From NCBI RefSeq assembly GCF_014195545.1, contig NZ_JACIBX010000010.1, positions 50,450-114,449 on the forward strand: 64,000 bases of DNA. Direction: 5' to 3'. Source of the DNA: Limimaricola variabilis (GTDB lineage: Bacteria; Pseudomonadota; Alphaproteobacteria; Rhodobacterales; Rhodobacteraceae). The translations under genes were made by a program, and so were the position numbers. Positions 44,739 to 53,205 of this stretch are shown piece by piece. The stretch's first letter is position 1. Each line of letters begins with the position of its first letter. The notes beneath the pieces are model-generated. The model ran no database searches, was not told where the DNA came from, and saw only the letters and a program-made list of their open reading frames with translations.

Positions 44739-46364
44739 CTAAAGTAACTCCGGGTTCGGCCTGATCACCATGTCGCGCGCGGGCGGCACGCTATGACGTT
44801 CGATCATCCGCCGGATGCGCGGTGCCTCGCCATCGATTGTCATGCCGCGCAGCCGGTCAGCCATCTCGGCATCGGCTTGGGTCGGCCGCTGCGTATAGCG
44901 TAGGTAATCCGCCCAGGTCGGAAACTGGTAGGTCTCGGTCCAAAGCTGCGCGTCCTCCATGTCGTGCAAAAGGCTCCAATGCCGCGCACCGTCGCGCAAC
45001 CGCATCCGGCGCCGCTCAGTCAGCGCCTCGCGAAACGCAGCGAGACGCTCCTCCGGAACCCGATATTCAAGATAGACCCGCACCGGCCCGCTGCGCGACG
45101 TGACATCGAGCGCCAGCGTCGGCGCACGAAAGCGATTCAGCGGATCGAGATTGCGGGCCACGAGATCGGGCAGCGGCAGGCGGAGCCCGAGCGCGGCCCC
45201 GGCCAGCGCCAGCGCGCCTGCGAGGGCCAGAGCCATCGGCAGGCTTCGCGCCTCGGCCACCGCACCCCAGCCCCAGGCGCCCAGCGTCATGCCGCCGAAG
45301 GAGGCGGTCTGGTAGAGCGACAGCGTTCGTCCGACCACCCAGCGCGGCGTCGAAAGCTGCACCAGCACGTTGAGCAGCGACAGCGCCAGCACCCAGGCCG
45401 CGCCGGCCGGCAACAGAAGAAGGCCGGTGAGCCACAGCGAACGGCTCGCGGCAATCAGCGGCAGGCAGATCGCGAAAACCAGAAAGGCGATGCGGATGAT
45501 CGTCTCGGCGCCGAACCGCGTACGCAGACGGGCATTGAGCGCCCCGCCTCCCAGGGCACCCACTCCGAAGGCACCCAGCAACAACCCATAGGCCACCGCC
45601 TCGCCTCCGACGAGGTCGCGCGCCACCAGCGGCATCAACGCCATCGCGGCGATCGCGGCCGCGCCAAAAACAAAGCCGCGTGTGATAACTGTCAACAGGT
45701 TTGGCGACATCGAAACGTAACGCAGCCCGGCACCGATCGCGCGGTGGAACTCTTCGCGCGGCAGGTTGGAGGCAGGGAGGCCGCCGCGCCAGCGGCTGAG
45801 CGCGTAGATCATTGGCAGGTAGCTGATGGCGTTGAACGCGAAGGCGCTCGCCGCACCTGCGGCGGCGACGATCATGCCGCCGAGCGCGGGCCCAAGGCTG
45901 CGGGTCAGATTCACGCTCATTCCGTTGAGCGTGACCGCATCGGCGATGTCGTCGCGCGGCACGACATCGCCGATGCAGGCCTGCCAGGACGGTGTATGCA
46001 GCGCCGTGCCACAACCGAGCAGGAAGGTGAACAGCAGCAACGACCATGGCGCGATCCAGCCCCCCGCCGTGCCGAGCGCCAGCATCGCTGATACCGACAG
46101 CATCAGGATCTGGGCTACCATCAGCACCCGCTTGCGGTCGTAGCTGTCGGCGAAAACGCCTGCTATGACCGAGAACAGCACGATTGGCAGCGTCGTGGCG
46201 GACTGCACCAGCGCGACCATGCCGCTGGAGGTCACGATGCTTGCCATTAGCCAACCGGCGCCCACGGTCTGCACCATAGTGCCCATGTTCGACAGGCTAA
46301 TGCCGACCCAAAGGTCACGGAAACTGGGCTGTCGGAGCAGTCGCACGAGGGCCAGCTCGGCCAT
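44739..46364 (-). CDS. MFS transporter (MFS_3 type) with extra C-terminal domain
   Basis: This 541-residue exporter-type protein has twelve predicted spans in about 400 residues, beginning FRDLWVGISLSNMGTMVQTVGAGWLM and including MSVNLTRSLGPALGGMIV. A soluble C-terminal domain of about 130 residues follows (SGPVRVYLEYRVPEERLAAF to the end), resembling a monooxygenase-like ferredoxin fold common in this family. The start at 46364 (MAELALV) matches relatives and follows GGAGG. The cargo is unknown. Confidence 0.85.
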   Translation of the reverse strand: MAELALVRLLRQPSFRDLWVGISLSNMGTMVQTVGAGWLMASIVTSSGMVALVQSATTLPIVLFSVIAGVFADSYDRKRVLMVAQILMLSVSAMLALGTAGGWIAPWSLLLFTFLLGCGTALHTPSWQACIGDVVPRDDIADAVTLNGMSVNLTRSLGPALGGMIVAAAGAASAFAFNAISYLPMIYALSRWRGGLPASNLPREEFHRAIGAGLRYVSMSPNLLTVITRGFVFGAAAIAAMALMPLVARDLVGGEAVAYGLLLGAFGVGALGGGALNARLRTRFGAETIIRIAFLVFAICLPLIAASRSLWLTGLLLLPAGAAWVLALSLLNVLVQLSTPRWVVGRTLSLYQTASFGGMTLGAWGWGAVAEARSLPMALALAGALALAGAALGLRLPLPDLVARNLDPLNRFRAPTLALDVTSRSGPVRVYLEYRVPEERLAAFREALTERRRMRLRDGARHWSLLHDMEDAQLWTETYQFPTWADYLRYTQRPTQADAEMADRLRGMTIDGEAPRIRRMIERHSVPPARDMVIRPNPELL

Positions 46365-46510
46365 GGATGTCAGTCCTCCGCCGCCGGAAGAGCGGCCAGA
46401 GCAGGATAGGCGCCGCGAGAGTGGTGAAGACAAGGCCGAGGCAGAATCGATGGCCATTTTGATCGTAGGGTATAGCCTAAAATTGGAGCTTCGAGGGCAC
46501 CTCGGATGAA

Positions 46511-47500
46511 ATGGATGGCCCTTCTGTCATGGGGGTTTACCATCGAGCGGATGCTTCTTTTGTCGACGTAAAGGAATGCCTCGACATGTGGCCAGTTTTC
46601 TCATTCCCTGCGCTCGAATGCATGGAGTACCCGCAGATCGATAGCGCCGGGCTACGTTGTGAGGTTTCGGATGTCGATGCAATCATTCGCAAAAGCCAGG
46701 GGTGCCGTGCCGCAGTTCGGGTCCTGATGACCAGTGCCTCACGAGGCTGCGATGCGACATTGTTGAGGCTGTTGCCGAGTCTCGGGCTGGTGGTATCACA
46801 CGGCGCGGGCCGCGATCGGATCGACAGCGCTGCGCTGGCAGCACGTGGAATCCGGTTGCGATGCATCGCGGAGGCGGCGACCGAGGATGTGGCCGATCAC
46901 GCGATGGCACTGACACTGATGCTGTTTCGCAATCTGCCCAGGGCACAGGACTTCGTGCGTAGCGGCGGCTGGGGCAAAGGTCGTTTCGAACTGAGCGACA
47001 GCCTGTCGGGCGCCTGCATGGGAATTGCCGGCCTGAGCGGTCGCATCGGCCAAGCCCTTGCCCAACGGGCAAGGGCTGCCGGGATGACGCTCGCCGGGCT
47101 CGACCGCGCCTCGAACCAGGATCTCGGTGTGCCGCTCTTTCCGGATTGGAAGGCACTGGCGCGAGCCAGCGACGTACTGGTGCTGGCGGTGCCCGGCACG
47201 CCAGATCTGGAGGGGATCGTGGACGCGCCGGTGCTCGATGCGCTCGGGCCCCGTGGTCGGCTGGTTAATGTGGGGCGGGGAACGCTCGTTGATACCAAGA
47301 CTCTGATCAAGGCGTTACACGAAGGTCGCATCGCTGGTGCTGCGCTCGACGTGCTGGACACCGAGCCGTATGTTCCGGCGCCACTCGCCGCCGCGCCCAA
47401 CCTGATCCTCACGCCGCACATGGCGGCGCAGACCAGAGGTCATCGGGGCCGCGCCGCGCGGATCGCTGAGAGGGAAATACTGGATTTCCTCGCCGGCTGA
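46511..47500 (+). CDS. D-isomer-specific 2-hydroxyacid dehydrogenase
   Basis: This 329-residue dehydrogenase has a cofactor motif GIAGLSGRIGQALAQ and catalytic residues in VNVGRGTLVDTK (arginine), LDTEPY (glutamate) and LTPHMAAQ (histidine). It reduces a 2-keto acid or oxidises a 2-hydroxy acid with NAD(P). The first 25 residues are poorly conserved, and translation may begin at 46589 (MWPVFSF). It is divergent from the MFS gene and convergent with the aldolase gene. It could replace the broken dehydrogenase at 34.1 kb. Confidence 0.87.
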   Translation: MDGPSVMGVYHRADASFVDVKECLDMWPVFSFPALECMEYPQIDSAGLRCEVSDVDAIIRKSQGCRAAVRVLMTSASRGCDATLLRLLPSLGLVVSHGAGRDRIDSAALAARGIRLRCIAEAATEDVADHAMALTLMLFRNLPRAQDFVRSGGWGKGRFELSDSLSGACMGIAGLSGRIGQALAQRARAAGMTLAGLDRASNQDLGVPLFPDWKALARASDVLVLAVPGTPDLEGIVDAPVLDALGPRGRLVNVGRGTLVDTKTLIKALHEGRIAGAALDVLDTEPYVPAPLAAAPNLILTPHMAAQTRGHRGRAARIAEREILDFLAG

Positions 47501-47512
47501 CGCTGTCAGCCG

Positions 47513-48301
47513 TCAGACGAACTTCTTTGCGTTGGCGATGGCGGCATTGGTCATGAAGGTGATGTCGGCCCCGGCGGTGGCATAGCGTGCCCCCAAGGCG
47601 ATCATCTCCTTGGCCAACTCGGGCGTCTGCCCCAGGCCCCCGACGCCGAAGAAGATGTCGTTGGCCCGGCAAGCCTTCGCTACATTCGCAAAGCCGGCAC
47701 GCACCTCCTCATGGCCCAAATCGCCAGTGTGGCCGAGCATGTTGCTCAGATCGTTTGCTCCGACCAGTAGCATGTCGAGGCCTGGCACCGCGGCGATTTC
47801 TTCGACAGCGTCGAGCGCCGCGCGTGACTCGACCATCGCGATCACCAGCGTGGCGTCATTGATCGCTTGCATCGCCTGCGGCGCGGGCATTGGGCGGAAC
47901 ATCATCTGCGGCAGGCAGGGCATGACCGAACGGCGGCCGAGCGGCGGGAACTTGGCGGCCGCAACCGCCGTACGCGCCTGCGCCGCGCTCTCGATGCCGG
48001 GAATGATCACCCCCATGGCCCCCGCATCGAAGGCCTGCGCGATCTCGACCTCGTCGAGCTGTGCCACCCGCACTAACGGTGTTAGCCCCGCCATGTTGGC
48101 GGCAAGCGCGATCTGCGCCGTGGTCTCGAGCGAGAAGCCGTTGTGCTCGCGGTCGATGAACAGACAGTCGAAGCCAGCTGTCTTGGCGATGGCCACGATT
48201 TCAGCGCCGCGCACCAGCCGGTTGATCATTCCAACCGCAAGTTCGCCGGACTGCATCTTGCGGCGCAGATGATTGATGAGAGTGGGCTCGGTATCCGTCA
48301 T
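47513..48301 (-). CDS. HpcH/HpaI-family aldolase
   Basis: This 262-residue class II aldolase has DCLFIDREHNGFSLE with the catalytic histidine, the conserved arginine in TPLVRV, and metal ligands in VIAMVES and LVGANDLS. The family reversibly splits 2-keto-3-deoxy or 4-hydroxy-2-keto acids into pyruvate and an aldehyde. Near dgoD it could cleave 2-keto-3-deoxygalactonate without prior phosphorylation, which is inference. It is divergent from the zinc dehydrogenase gene. Confidence 0.88.
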   Translation of the reverse strand: MTDTEPTLINHLRRKMQSGELAVGMINRLVRGAEIVAIAKTAGFDCLFIDREHNGFSLETTAQIALAANMAGLTPLVRVAQLDEVEIAQAFDAGAMGVIIPGIESAAQARTAVAAAKFPPLGRRSVMPCLPQMMFRPMPAPQAMQAINDATLVIAMVESRAALDAVEEIAAVPGLDMLLVGANDLSNMLGHTGDLGHEEVRAGFANVAKACRANDIFFGVGGLGQTPELAKEMIALGARYATAGADITFMTNAAIANAKKFV

Positions 48302-48513
48302 TTCGGCGTCTCCGGTGGTCGGGTCAGGCGCGGTCAGCTTGTCGCTCGGTGTCCGTGGTTTGCAACGCCCAGCCCGGTCTGGCCATAACCTGGTGCGATA
48401 ACCTTAAGCTTTCACGTGGCCATACGCGTTCCATGCGTTTCGCCTTACGCCTATGGCTGGGGAAACGAGGGCCGCGCGCCGCGCGTGTCCGGAACCGGAC
48501 AGGAGTGGAATGG

Positions 48514-49542
48514 ATGAAGGCGGTGGTTTTTCTCGGGGAAGGGCGGATCGAAATACGGGACTATCCCGACCCGGTGCCCGGCCCCGACGAGGTGATAATC
48601 CGCATGAAAGCTTCGGGTATGTGCGGCAGCGACCTGCATCACCTACATGAGCCGAAGCGGCCCGAGGAGAAAATCGTCATCGAGGGGCATGAGCCCTGCG
48701 GCGTGGTCGAGGCCGTGGGGGCCTCGGTCCGTCCGCAGGACGCGAAACTCGGCGATCGGGTCATGGTGCATCACTACGACGGCTGCCGCAGCTGCGATCA
48801 GTGTCGCTCAGGCTGGACGCAGTTGTGCGACGAGGGGCCGATTGTCTATGGCGGGCTGAACGGCAACGGCGCTCATGCCGAGTTCATGAAGGTGCCAGCC
48901 CATACGCTGATCAAGTTGCACGACGGGATGTCGTTCAAGTCGGGGGCCGCAGTGGCTTGCGGCAGCGGCACGGCTTATGCCGCTCTGAAACGGGTGGATC
49001 TCGCTGGCGACGAGACCGTTGCCGTTTGGGGGCAGGGGCCGGTGGGACTGAGTGCCACGCTGTTCGCCAAGGCGATGGGTGCGCGGGTGATCGCTCTCGA
49101 TGTCGGCGTGGAGCGACTCGACATGGCAAGACGCTTCGGCGCCGATATCCTCATCAATCCGGCGAAAGACGATCCAGTTGCCGCAATCCGTGACGTGACC
49201 CGGGGTGGTCTCGGCGCCGATAAGGCGATCGAGTGCAGTGCCAACGCCACTGCCCGCACCCAGGCAATCCGTGCGACGCGAACATGGGGTATCACTTGCC
49301 TCACCGGTTATGGCGGCGAAGTGCAGTTCCTGAGCAGTGACCTGATCCTCAGGAACCGCTCGGTGGTCGGCGCTCTGACGTTCTCCAAGAACCTCCAGTC
49401 CGCCTGCGCCGATTTCGTGATGGAACGCGGCGTCGACGTCGACGCGCTGTTCACCCACGAGTTCCGCCTCGATCAGGCCGAAGAGGCCTACCATCTGTTC
49501 GATCAGAAAAAAATCGGCAAGGGCGTGTTCCTGTTCGATTGA
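48514..49542 (+). CDS. Zinc-dependent alcohol dehydrogenase (MDR family)
   Basis: This 342-residue dehydrogenase has catalytic zinc ligands in GMCGSDLHHLH and IEGHEPCG, a structural zinc lobe DGCRSCDQCRSGWTQLC, and the nucleotide motif WGQGPVGLSA. AGGAG at 48501 sets the start at 48514 (MKAVVF): the longer upstream frame is leader. It precedes an aldehyde dehydrogenase by 38 bases, forming an alcohol-to-acid pair that parallels the SDR-ALDH pair at 42-44 kb. Confidence 0.9.
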   Translation: MKAVVFLGEGRIEIRDYPDPVPGPDEVIIRMKASGMCGSDLHHLHEPKRPEEKIVIEGHEPCGVVEAVGASVRPQDAKLGDRVMVHHYDGCRSCDQCRSGWTQLCDEGPIVYGGLNGNGAHAEFMKVPAHTLIKLHDGMSFKSGAAVACGSGTAYAALKRVDLAGDETVAVWGQGPVGLSATLFAKAMGARVIALDVGVERLDMARRFGADILINPAKDDPVAAIRDVTRGGLGADKAIECSANATARTQAIRATRTWGITCLTGYGGEVQFLSSDLILRNRSVVGALTFSKNLQSACADFVMERGVDVDALFTHEFRLDQAEEAYHLFDQKKIGKGVFLFD

Positions 49543-49580
49543 CTGCCGATGACCCCAGACCCCCAGCCCGAGGTAACGAG

Positions 49581-51065
49581 ATGACCGCCCCCCGCCAAAC
49601 CATCGGTGAAAATACCAGGCGTTTCCTGGACCGCGAAAACCATGGCCTGCTGATCGACGGCGCAGTGATACCTGCCGCGAATGGGGCCGAGATCGACGTG
49701 TTCGACCCCTCGAGCGGCGAGCGGCTCGGTCGGATCGCGGCGGGCGAGGCAGTAGATGTCGACCTTGCCGTGAAGGCCGCGCGTATTGCCTTCGAGGGTG
49801 AGTGGTCGCGCTGGTCCCCCTATCAGCGTCAGGCCCTGCTGTTCAAAGCCTATGACCTGCTCGAGCGCCGCTTCGACGAGTTGGCCGAGATCGAGTCGCT
49901 CGATATGGGCGCACCGATCTCCAGAACGCGCGCGACCAAGGCAGGCGCGCAGCGCATGGTGCAATTCTTCGCCGCGATGGCACTGAACATTCGCGGAGAG
50001 ACCTTGCAGAATGGTCTGCCTGGCGAGGTCACGACGATGACGCTACGCGCTCCGGTAGGGGTGATCGGCGGCATTACGCCTTGGAATGGTTCACTCACCG
50101 CGATTTGGTGGATTGCAGGGGCTGTGATGGCTACCGGCTGTACGGCTGTGCTCAAGCCCGCCGCCGAAGCCTCGCTGAGCGTATTGCACCTGATCGAGAT
50201 GTTGCACGAGATCGGCTTGCCGAAAGGGGTGATCAACGTAGTGACAGGCCATGGTGCGAGTGCCGGCGACGCACTTGCCAGGCATGGAGACGTGGATCGC
50301 ATCGCCTTCACCGGATCAACCGCCACGGGGCGGCGGATCATCGAAGCCTCGACTACAAACATCAAGCGGCTGCAACTCGAGCTCGGGGGTAAGTCGCCCG
50401 ATATCGTTTGTGCTGACGCCGATCTCGATCGTGCCGTGCCCGGCGCAGCAATGGGCATCTTCAACAACTCCGGCCAGATCTGCTTCGCCGGGTCGCGCAT
50501 CGTCGTGGCCCGGTCGATCGCTGAAGAATTCACCGCGCGGCTGGCCGAATATACTCGTGGACTGAGGCTCGGCCCGTCGCTTGATCCCGACACCCAGCTC
50601 GGCCCGCTAATCTCGCAGGCGCAACGTGACAGCGTGATGGCCTATGTCGAGGCCGGGCGCGCCGAGGGGGCCGAGCTTGTCTGCGGCGGCGAAGCCCTGT
50701 CGGGGCCGGGCTGGTTCGTGCGGCCCACGGTTTTCGGCGGGGTCGACATGGAGATGACCATCGCGCGAGAGGAGATCTTCGGGCCGGTGGTATCGGTCAT
50801 TCCCTTCGATGACATTGATGAGGCGATCACGATCGGCAACCGTACCGAATACGGTTTGGCCGGCGCGGTCTGGAGCCGCGATGTCTCGACCGCGCTCAAC
50901 GTAGTGGAGCAGATCCGCTCCGGCACGATGTGGGTGAACTGCTACGGGCTTATCGACCCGATCACTGGCTTCAATGGTACGAAGATGAGCGGCTACGGCG
51001 CCAAGGGCGGCCTCGCCCATCTCGATACCTACCTCTACACTAAGAGCGTCTACATCCAGCGCTAA
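49581..51065 (+). CDS. NAD(P)-dependent aldehyde dehydrogenase
   Basis: This 494-residue aldehyde dehydrogenase has GGITPWNGSLTAIWW in place of the usual PWNFP segment, the glutamate in LELGGKSPDIV and the cysteine in NNSGQICFAGSR. MSGYGAKGGLAHLDTY near the end is typical of the class. The start at 49581 (MTAPRQ) follows a GAGG site. It ends just before a strong terminator, so it closes the operon with the zinc dehydrogenase. Confidence 0.92.
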   Translation: MTAPRQTIGENTRRFLDRENHGLLIDGAVIPAANGAEIDVFDPSSGERLGRIAAGEAVDVDLAVKAARIAFEGEWSRWSPYQRQALLFKAYDLLERRFDELAEIESLDMGAPISRTRATKAGAQRMVQFFAAMALNIRGETLQNGLPGEVTTMTLRAPVGVIGGITPWNGSLTAIWWIAGAVMATGCTAVLKPAAEASLSVLHLIEMLHEIGLPKGVINVVTGHGASAGDALARHGDVDRIAFTGSTATGRRIIEASTTNIKRLQLELGGKSPDIVCADADLDRAVPGAAMGIFNNSGQICFAGSRIVVARSIAEEFTARLAEYTRGLRLGPSLDPDTQLGPLISQAQRDSVMAYVEAGRAEGAELVCGGEALSGPGWFVRPTVFGGVDMEMTIAREEIFGPVVSVIPFDDIDEAITIGNRTEYGLAGAVWSRDVSTALNVVEQIRSGTMWVNCYGLIDPITGFNGTKMSGYGAKGGLAHLDTYLYTKSVYIQR

Positions 51066-51090
51066 GACTTGGCTCAAACGGCACATGCAG

Positions 51091-51114
51091 GGCGCCCCGG
51101 TTCTCCGGGGCGCC
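51091..51114 (+). terminator. Rho-independent terminator after the aldehyde dehydrogenase
   Basis: Perfect ten-base arms GGCGCCCCGG and CCGGGGCGCC with a TTCT loop, followed by GTTTTC. It lies 26 bases after the stop. Confidence 0.85.
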
Positions 51115-51180
51115 GTTTTCTTTGCCAGTCTCTGATCGCAGCGCCAAGCCGTATGCATGAATGTCATCATGACAATGAAC

Positions 51181-51210
51181 GCCGCCCCGACCAGGAAGGG
51201 TCGGGGCGGC
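51181..51210 (-). terminator. Terminator of the TRAP transporter operon
   Basis: Perfect 12-bp arms GCCGCCCCGACC (51181-51192) and GGTCGGGGCGGC (51199-51210) with a six-base loop. It lies 30 bases beyond the dctM-type stop on the minus strand, facing the terminator of the convergent operon. Confidence 0.75.
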
Positions 51211-51239
51211 GCCAGGGGAGGATCGCAAGGCAGGAGGAC

Positions 51240-52526
51240 TCAGCCGTCCATCGTGTTGGGCAGCCAGAGTACAAGCTCGGGAAAGGCAATGAGAAGCGCC
51301 ACCGCGATCAAGTGGGCGATCACGTGGGGAATAGAGCCCTCGAAGATCTGTCCCACCGGAATATTGGTATATTTCGCGATCACGAAGGCGTTCATGCCCA
51401 ACGGCGGCGTCACCATGCCGACCTCGCCCATTACGATTGTTACCACCGCGAACCAGATCGGGTCGTAACCGAGTTGCAGGATCAGCGGGTAGACCACCGG
51501 CACTGTCAGGATCAGCATCGCGATGATGTCCATGAAGCAGCCCAGGATCAGGTAGATGAACACCAGCATGATGATGATGCCGATATGTGGGATGCCCGAG
51601 TTCACCAGCGTATCGATGATCGTCTGCGTCACTTGTGACAGCGTTAGAAAGTAGCCGAACACCAGCGCACCGATGATGATGAAACCGATCATGCAGGTGG
51701 CCTGCGCCGTAGTCACACCGGCACGGATCAGCTCCTTGGCTGGGGTGCGTCGCAGCACGGCGAGAAATAGCGCGCCGACTGCGCCGAAGGCCGATGCCTC
51801 TGTGGGGGTGGCAATGCCGGTGTAGATCACCCCGGTCACCATCAGGAACAGGAAGATGAACGACCAGGCGGATTTGGTGGCGACGATCTTTTCACGCAGC
51901 GTATAGCGTTCCCCGGCGGGCGCATGCTCGGGGTTGCGCCAGACGAGGAAGGCCACCGTGGCGAGGATCGTCAAGCTGACAAGGATCCCCGGGATCACGC
52001 CTGCGATCAGCATCCGGCCAACGCTCAGTTCCGCCAGCAGCGCGTAGATGATCATCGCAACGCTGGGCGGGATCAGCATCGAGAGCGTGCCCGAGATCGC
52101 TGCTACGCCAGTGGCGAGCTTGGGGCTGTAGCCTTGCTTGAGCATGCCGGGAATCGACGTGGCCGACAGCGTGGCCGCCGCAGCGGTGCTTGAGCCGGAA
52201 ATCGCGCCGAAAGCAGCGCCGGTCAGCGCCGTGGCATGTGCGAGCCCACCTGGCGTGCGGCCCATCCAGACCCTCGCAATGTTGAACATGTCGTCGCTAA
52301 CGCGGCTCGAAATGATGAAATTTGCCATCAGGATGAACATTGGCACGGTGGCAAATTCGTAGCCCTGAATCGAGGAACCGGCGGTGGTACCCAGGATGCC
52401 TACCAGAAGCTGCGAGCCGCCGACCAGCCACAGGCCGAGCGCTCCCGACATCAGCAAGGCCAGAGCCACAGGGGCGCCGATGACCAGCAAGGCGAAGAGG
52501 GCAAAAATGCCAAGAAGGGCGTCCAT
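51240..52526 (-). CDS. dctM: TRAP transporter large permease (DctM type)
   Basis: This 428-residue protein has about twelve membrane spans, with blocks IQGYEFATVPMFILMANFI, SGSSTAAAATLSATSIPGM, LIPPSVAMIIYALLAELSVG and LILGCFMDIIAMLILTVPVVYP that identify the DctM/SiaM family. It forms the Na+-coupled transport channel. Its ATG shares one base with the dctQ stop (TGATG), indicating coupled translation. Confidence 0.93.
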   Translation of the reverse strand: MDALLGIFALFALLVIGAPVALALLMSGALGLWLVGGSQLLVGILGTTAGSSIQGYEFATVPMFILMANFIISSRVSDDMFNIARVWMGRTPGGLAHATALTGAAFGAISGSSTAAAATLSATSIPGMLKQGYSPKLATGVAAISGTLSMLIPPSVAMIIYALLAELSVGRMLIAGVIPGILVSLTILATVAFLVWRNPEHAPAGERYTLREKIVATKSAWSFIFLFLMVTGVIYTGIATPTEASAFGAVGALFLAVLRRTPAKELIRAGVTTAQATCMIGFIIIGALVFGYFLTLSQVTQTIIDTLVNSGIPHIGIIIMLVFIYLILGCFMDIIAMLILTVPVVYPLILQLGYDPIWFAVVTIVMGEVGMVTPPLGMNAFVIAKYTNIPVGQIFEGSIPHVIAHLIAVALLIAFPELVLWLPNTMDG

Positions 52527-53131
52527 CAGACCATTTCCTCTTCTGGGTTATCGATCGGTAGGCTCATGCGGATGGCCAGCCGCGGCCGGTTGGTGAGCGC
52601 CGAGAGCGTATTGAAGATGCCCATGTGCAGAATGCGCAATTCGAGCACAGCGAGGCTGAAGGCAACGATTGCCTTAGAGAGCCACAGAGGCATCGGGTAA
52701 AGACCGATCAGCACCTCGCCCTGTACGTAGGACTCAAGAGTGAGGTGGATCATCTCGATCGCCATGATGCCGACCACCGGCGCCGCGCCGAGATAGGCCA
52801 GCCCCGAGAGTAGCCGCTGCAACCGCTTGGGCATCATGTCGGCGAAAACTTCGACATGGATATGGCCGTTATGGCGCAGCGTGTAGGAGAGCACCAGCAG
52901 GAAGCCTGCCGAGATAAGGTAGAGTACGACCACATCGACCACGAAAGTCAGCGGGCTGTTGGCGACGTAGCGCAGCACGCCGTCGATGAAGATCAGCACC
53001 ATGATGCCGAACAGCGCCAGCACGGCGAGAGCAAGCGTGCCCTTCTCGACTGCTGAAAGCGCGCGGTCGACCAAGTCGGAAGCTCGAGCGAGCACCGATG
53101 GCGGCGAGGGGTCGGTCTGCGGTGTTGGCAT
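52526..53131 (-). CDS. dctQ: TRAP transporter small permease (DctQ type)
   Basis: This 201-residue membrane protein has four hydrophobic segments, starting with LALAVLALFGIMVLIFIDGVLRYV. NGHIHVEVFADMMPKRLQ is the usual DctQ helix-2/3 link. The start at 53131 (MPTPQTD) is preferred: an ATG at 53209 would place the frame across a stem-loop and overlap the dctP stop. It partners DctM in the inner membrane. Confidence 0.88.
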   Translation of the reverse strand: MPTPQTDPSPPSVLARASDLVDRALSAVEKGTLALAVLALFGIMVLIFIDGVLRYVANSPLTFVVDVVVLYLISAGFLLVLSYTLRHNGHIHVEVFADMMPKRLQRLLSGLAYLGAAPVVGIMAIEMIHLTLESYVQGEVLIGLYPMPLWLSKAIVAFSLAVLELRILHMGIFNTLSALTNRPRLAIRMSLPIDNPEEEMV

Positions 53132-53161
53132 GAACGGTCCCTTGGGGTTCGCGTGAAAGGG

Positions 53162-53197
53162 GCCTGGCGGTGTGCCTGTCATGGCAAGCCGCCAGGC
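53162..53197 (-). promoter_or_regulatory. Stem-loop between the dctP-type and dctQ-type genes
   Basis: Nine-base perfect arms GCCTGGCGG (53162-53170) and CCGCCAGGC (53189-53197) around an 18-base loop, just after the binding-protein stop. It is the sixth transporter operon in the window with this feature. Confidence 0.6.
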
Positions 53198-53205
53198 AAG
53201 CCGGG

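Noticed and set aside
44964..46091. 375-codon plus-strand frame opposite the MFS_3 gene
   Set aside because: Rich in Arg, Gln and Ala with no domain. It is a shadow of the minus-strand transporter.
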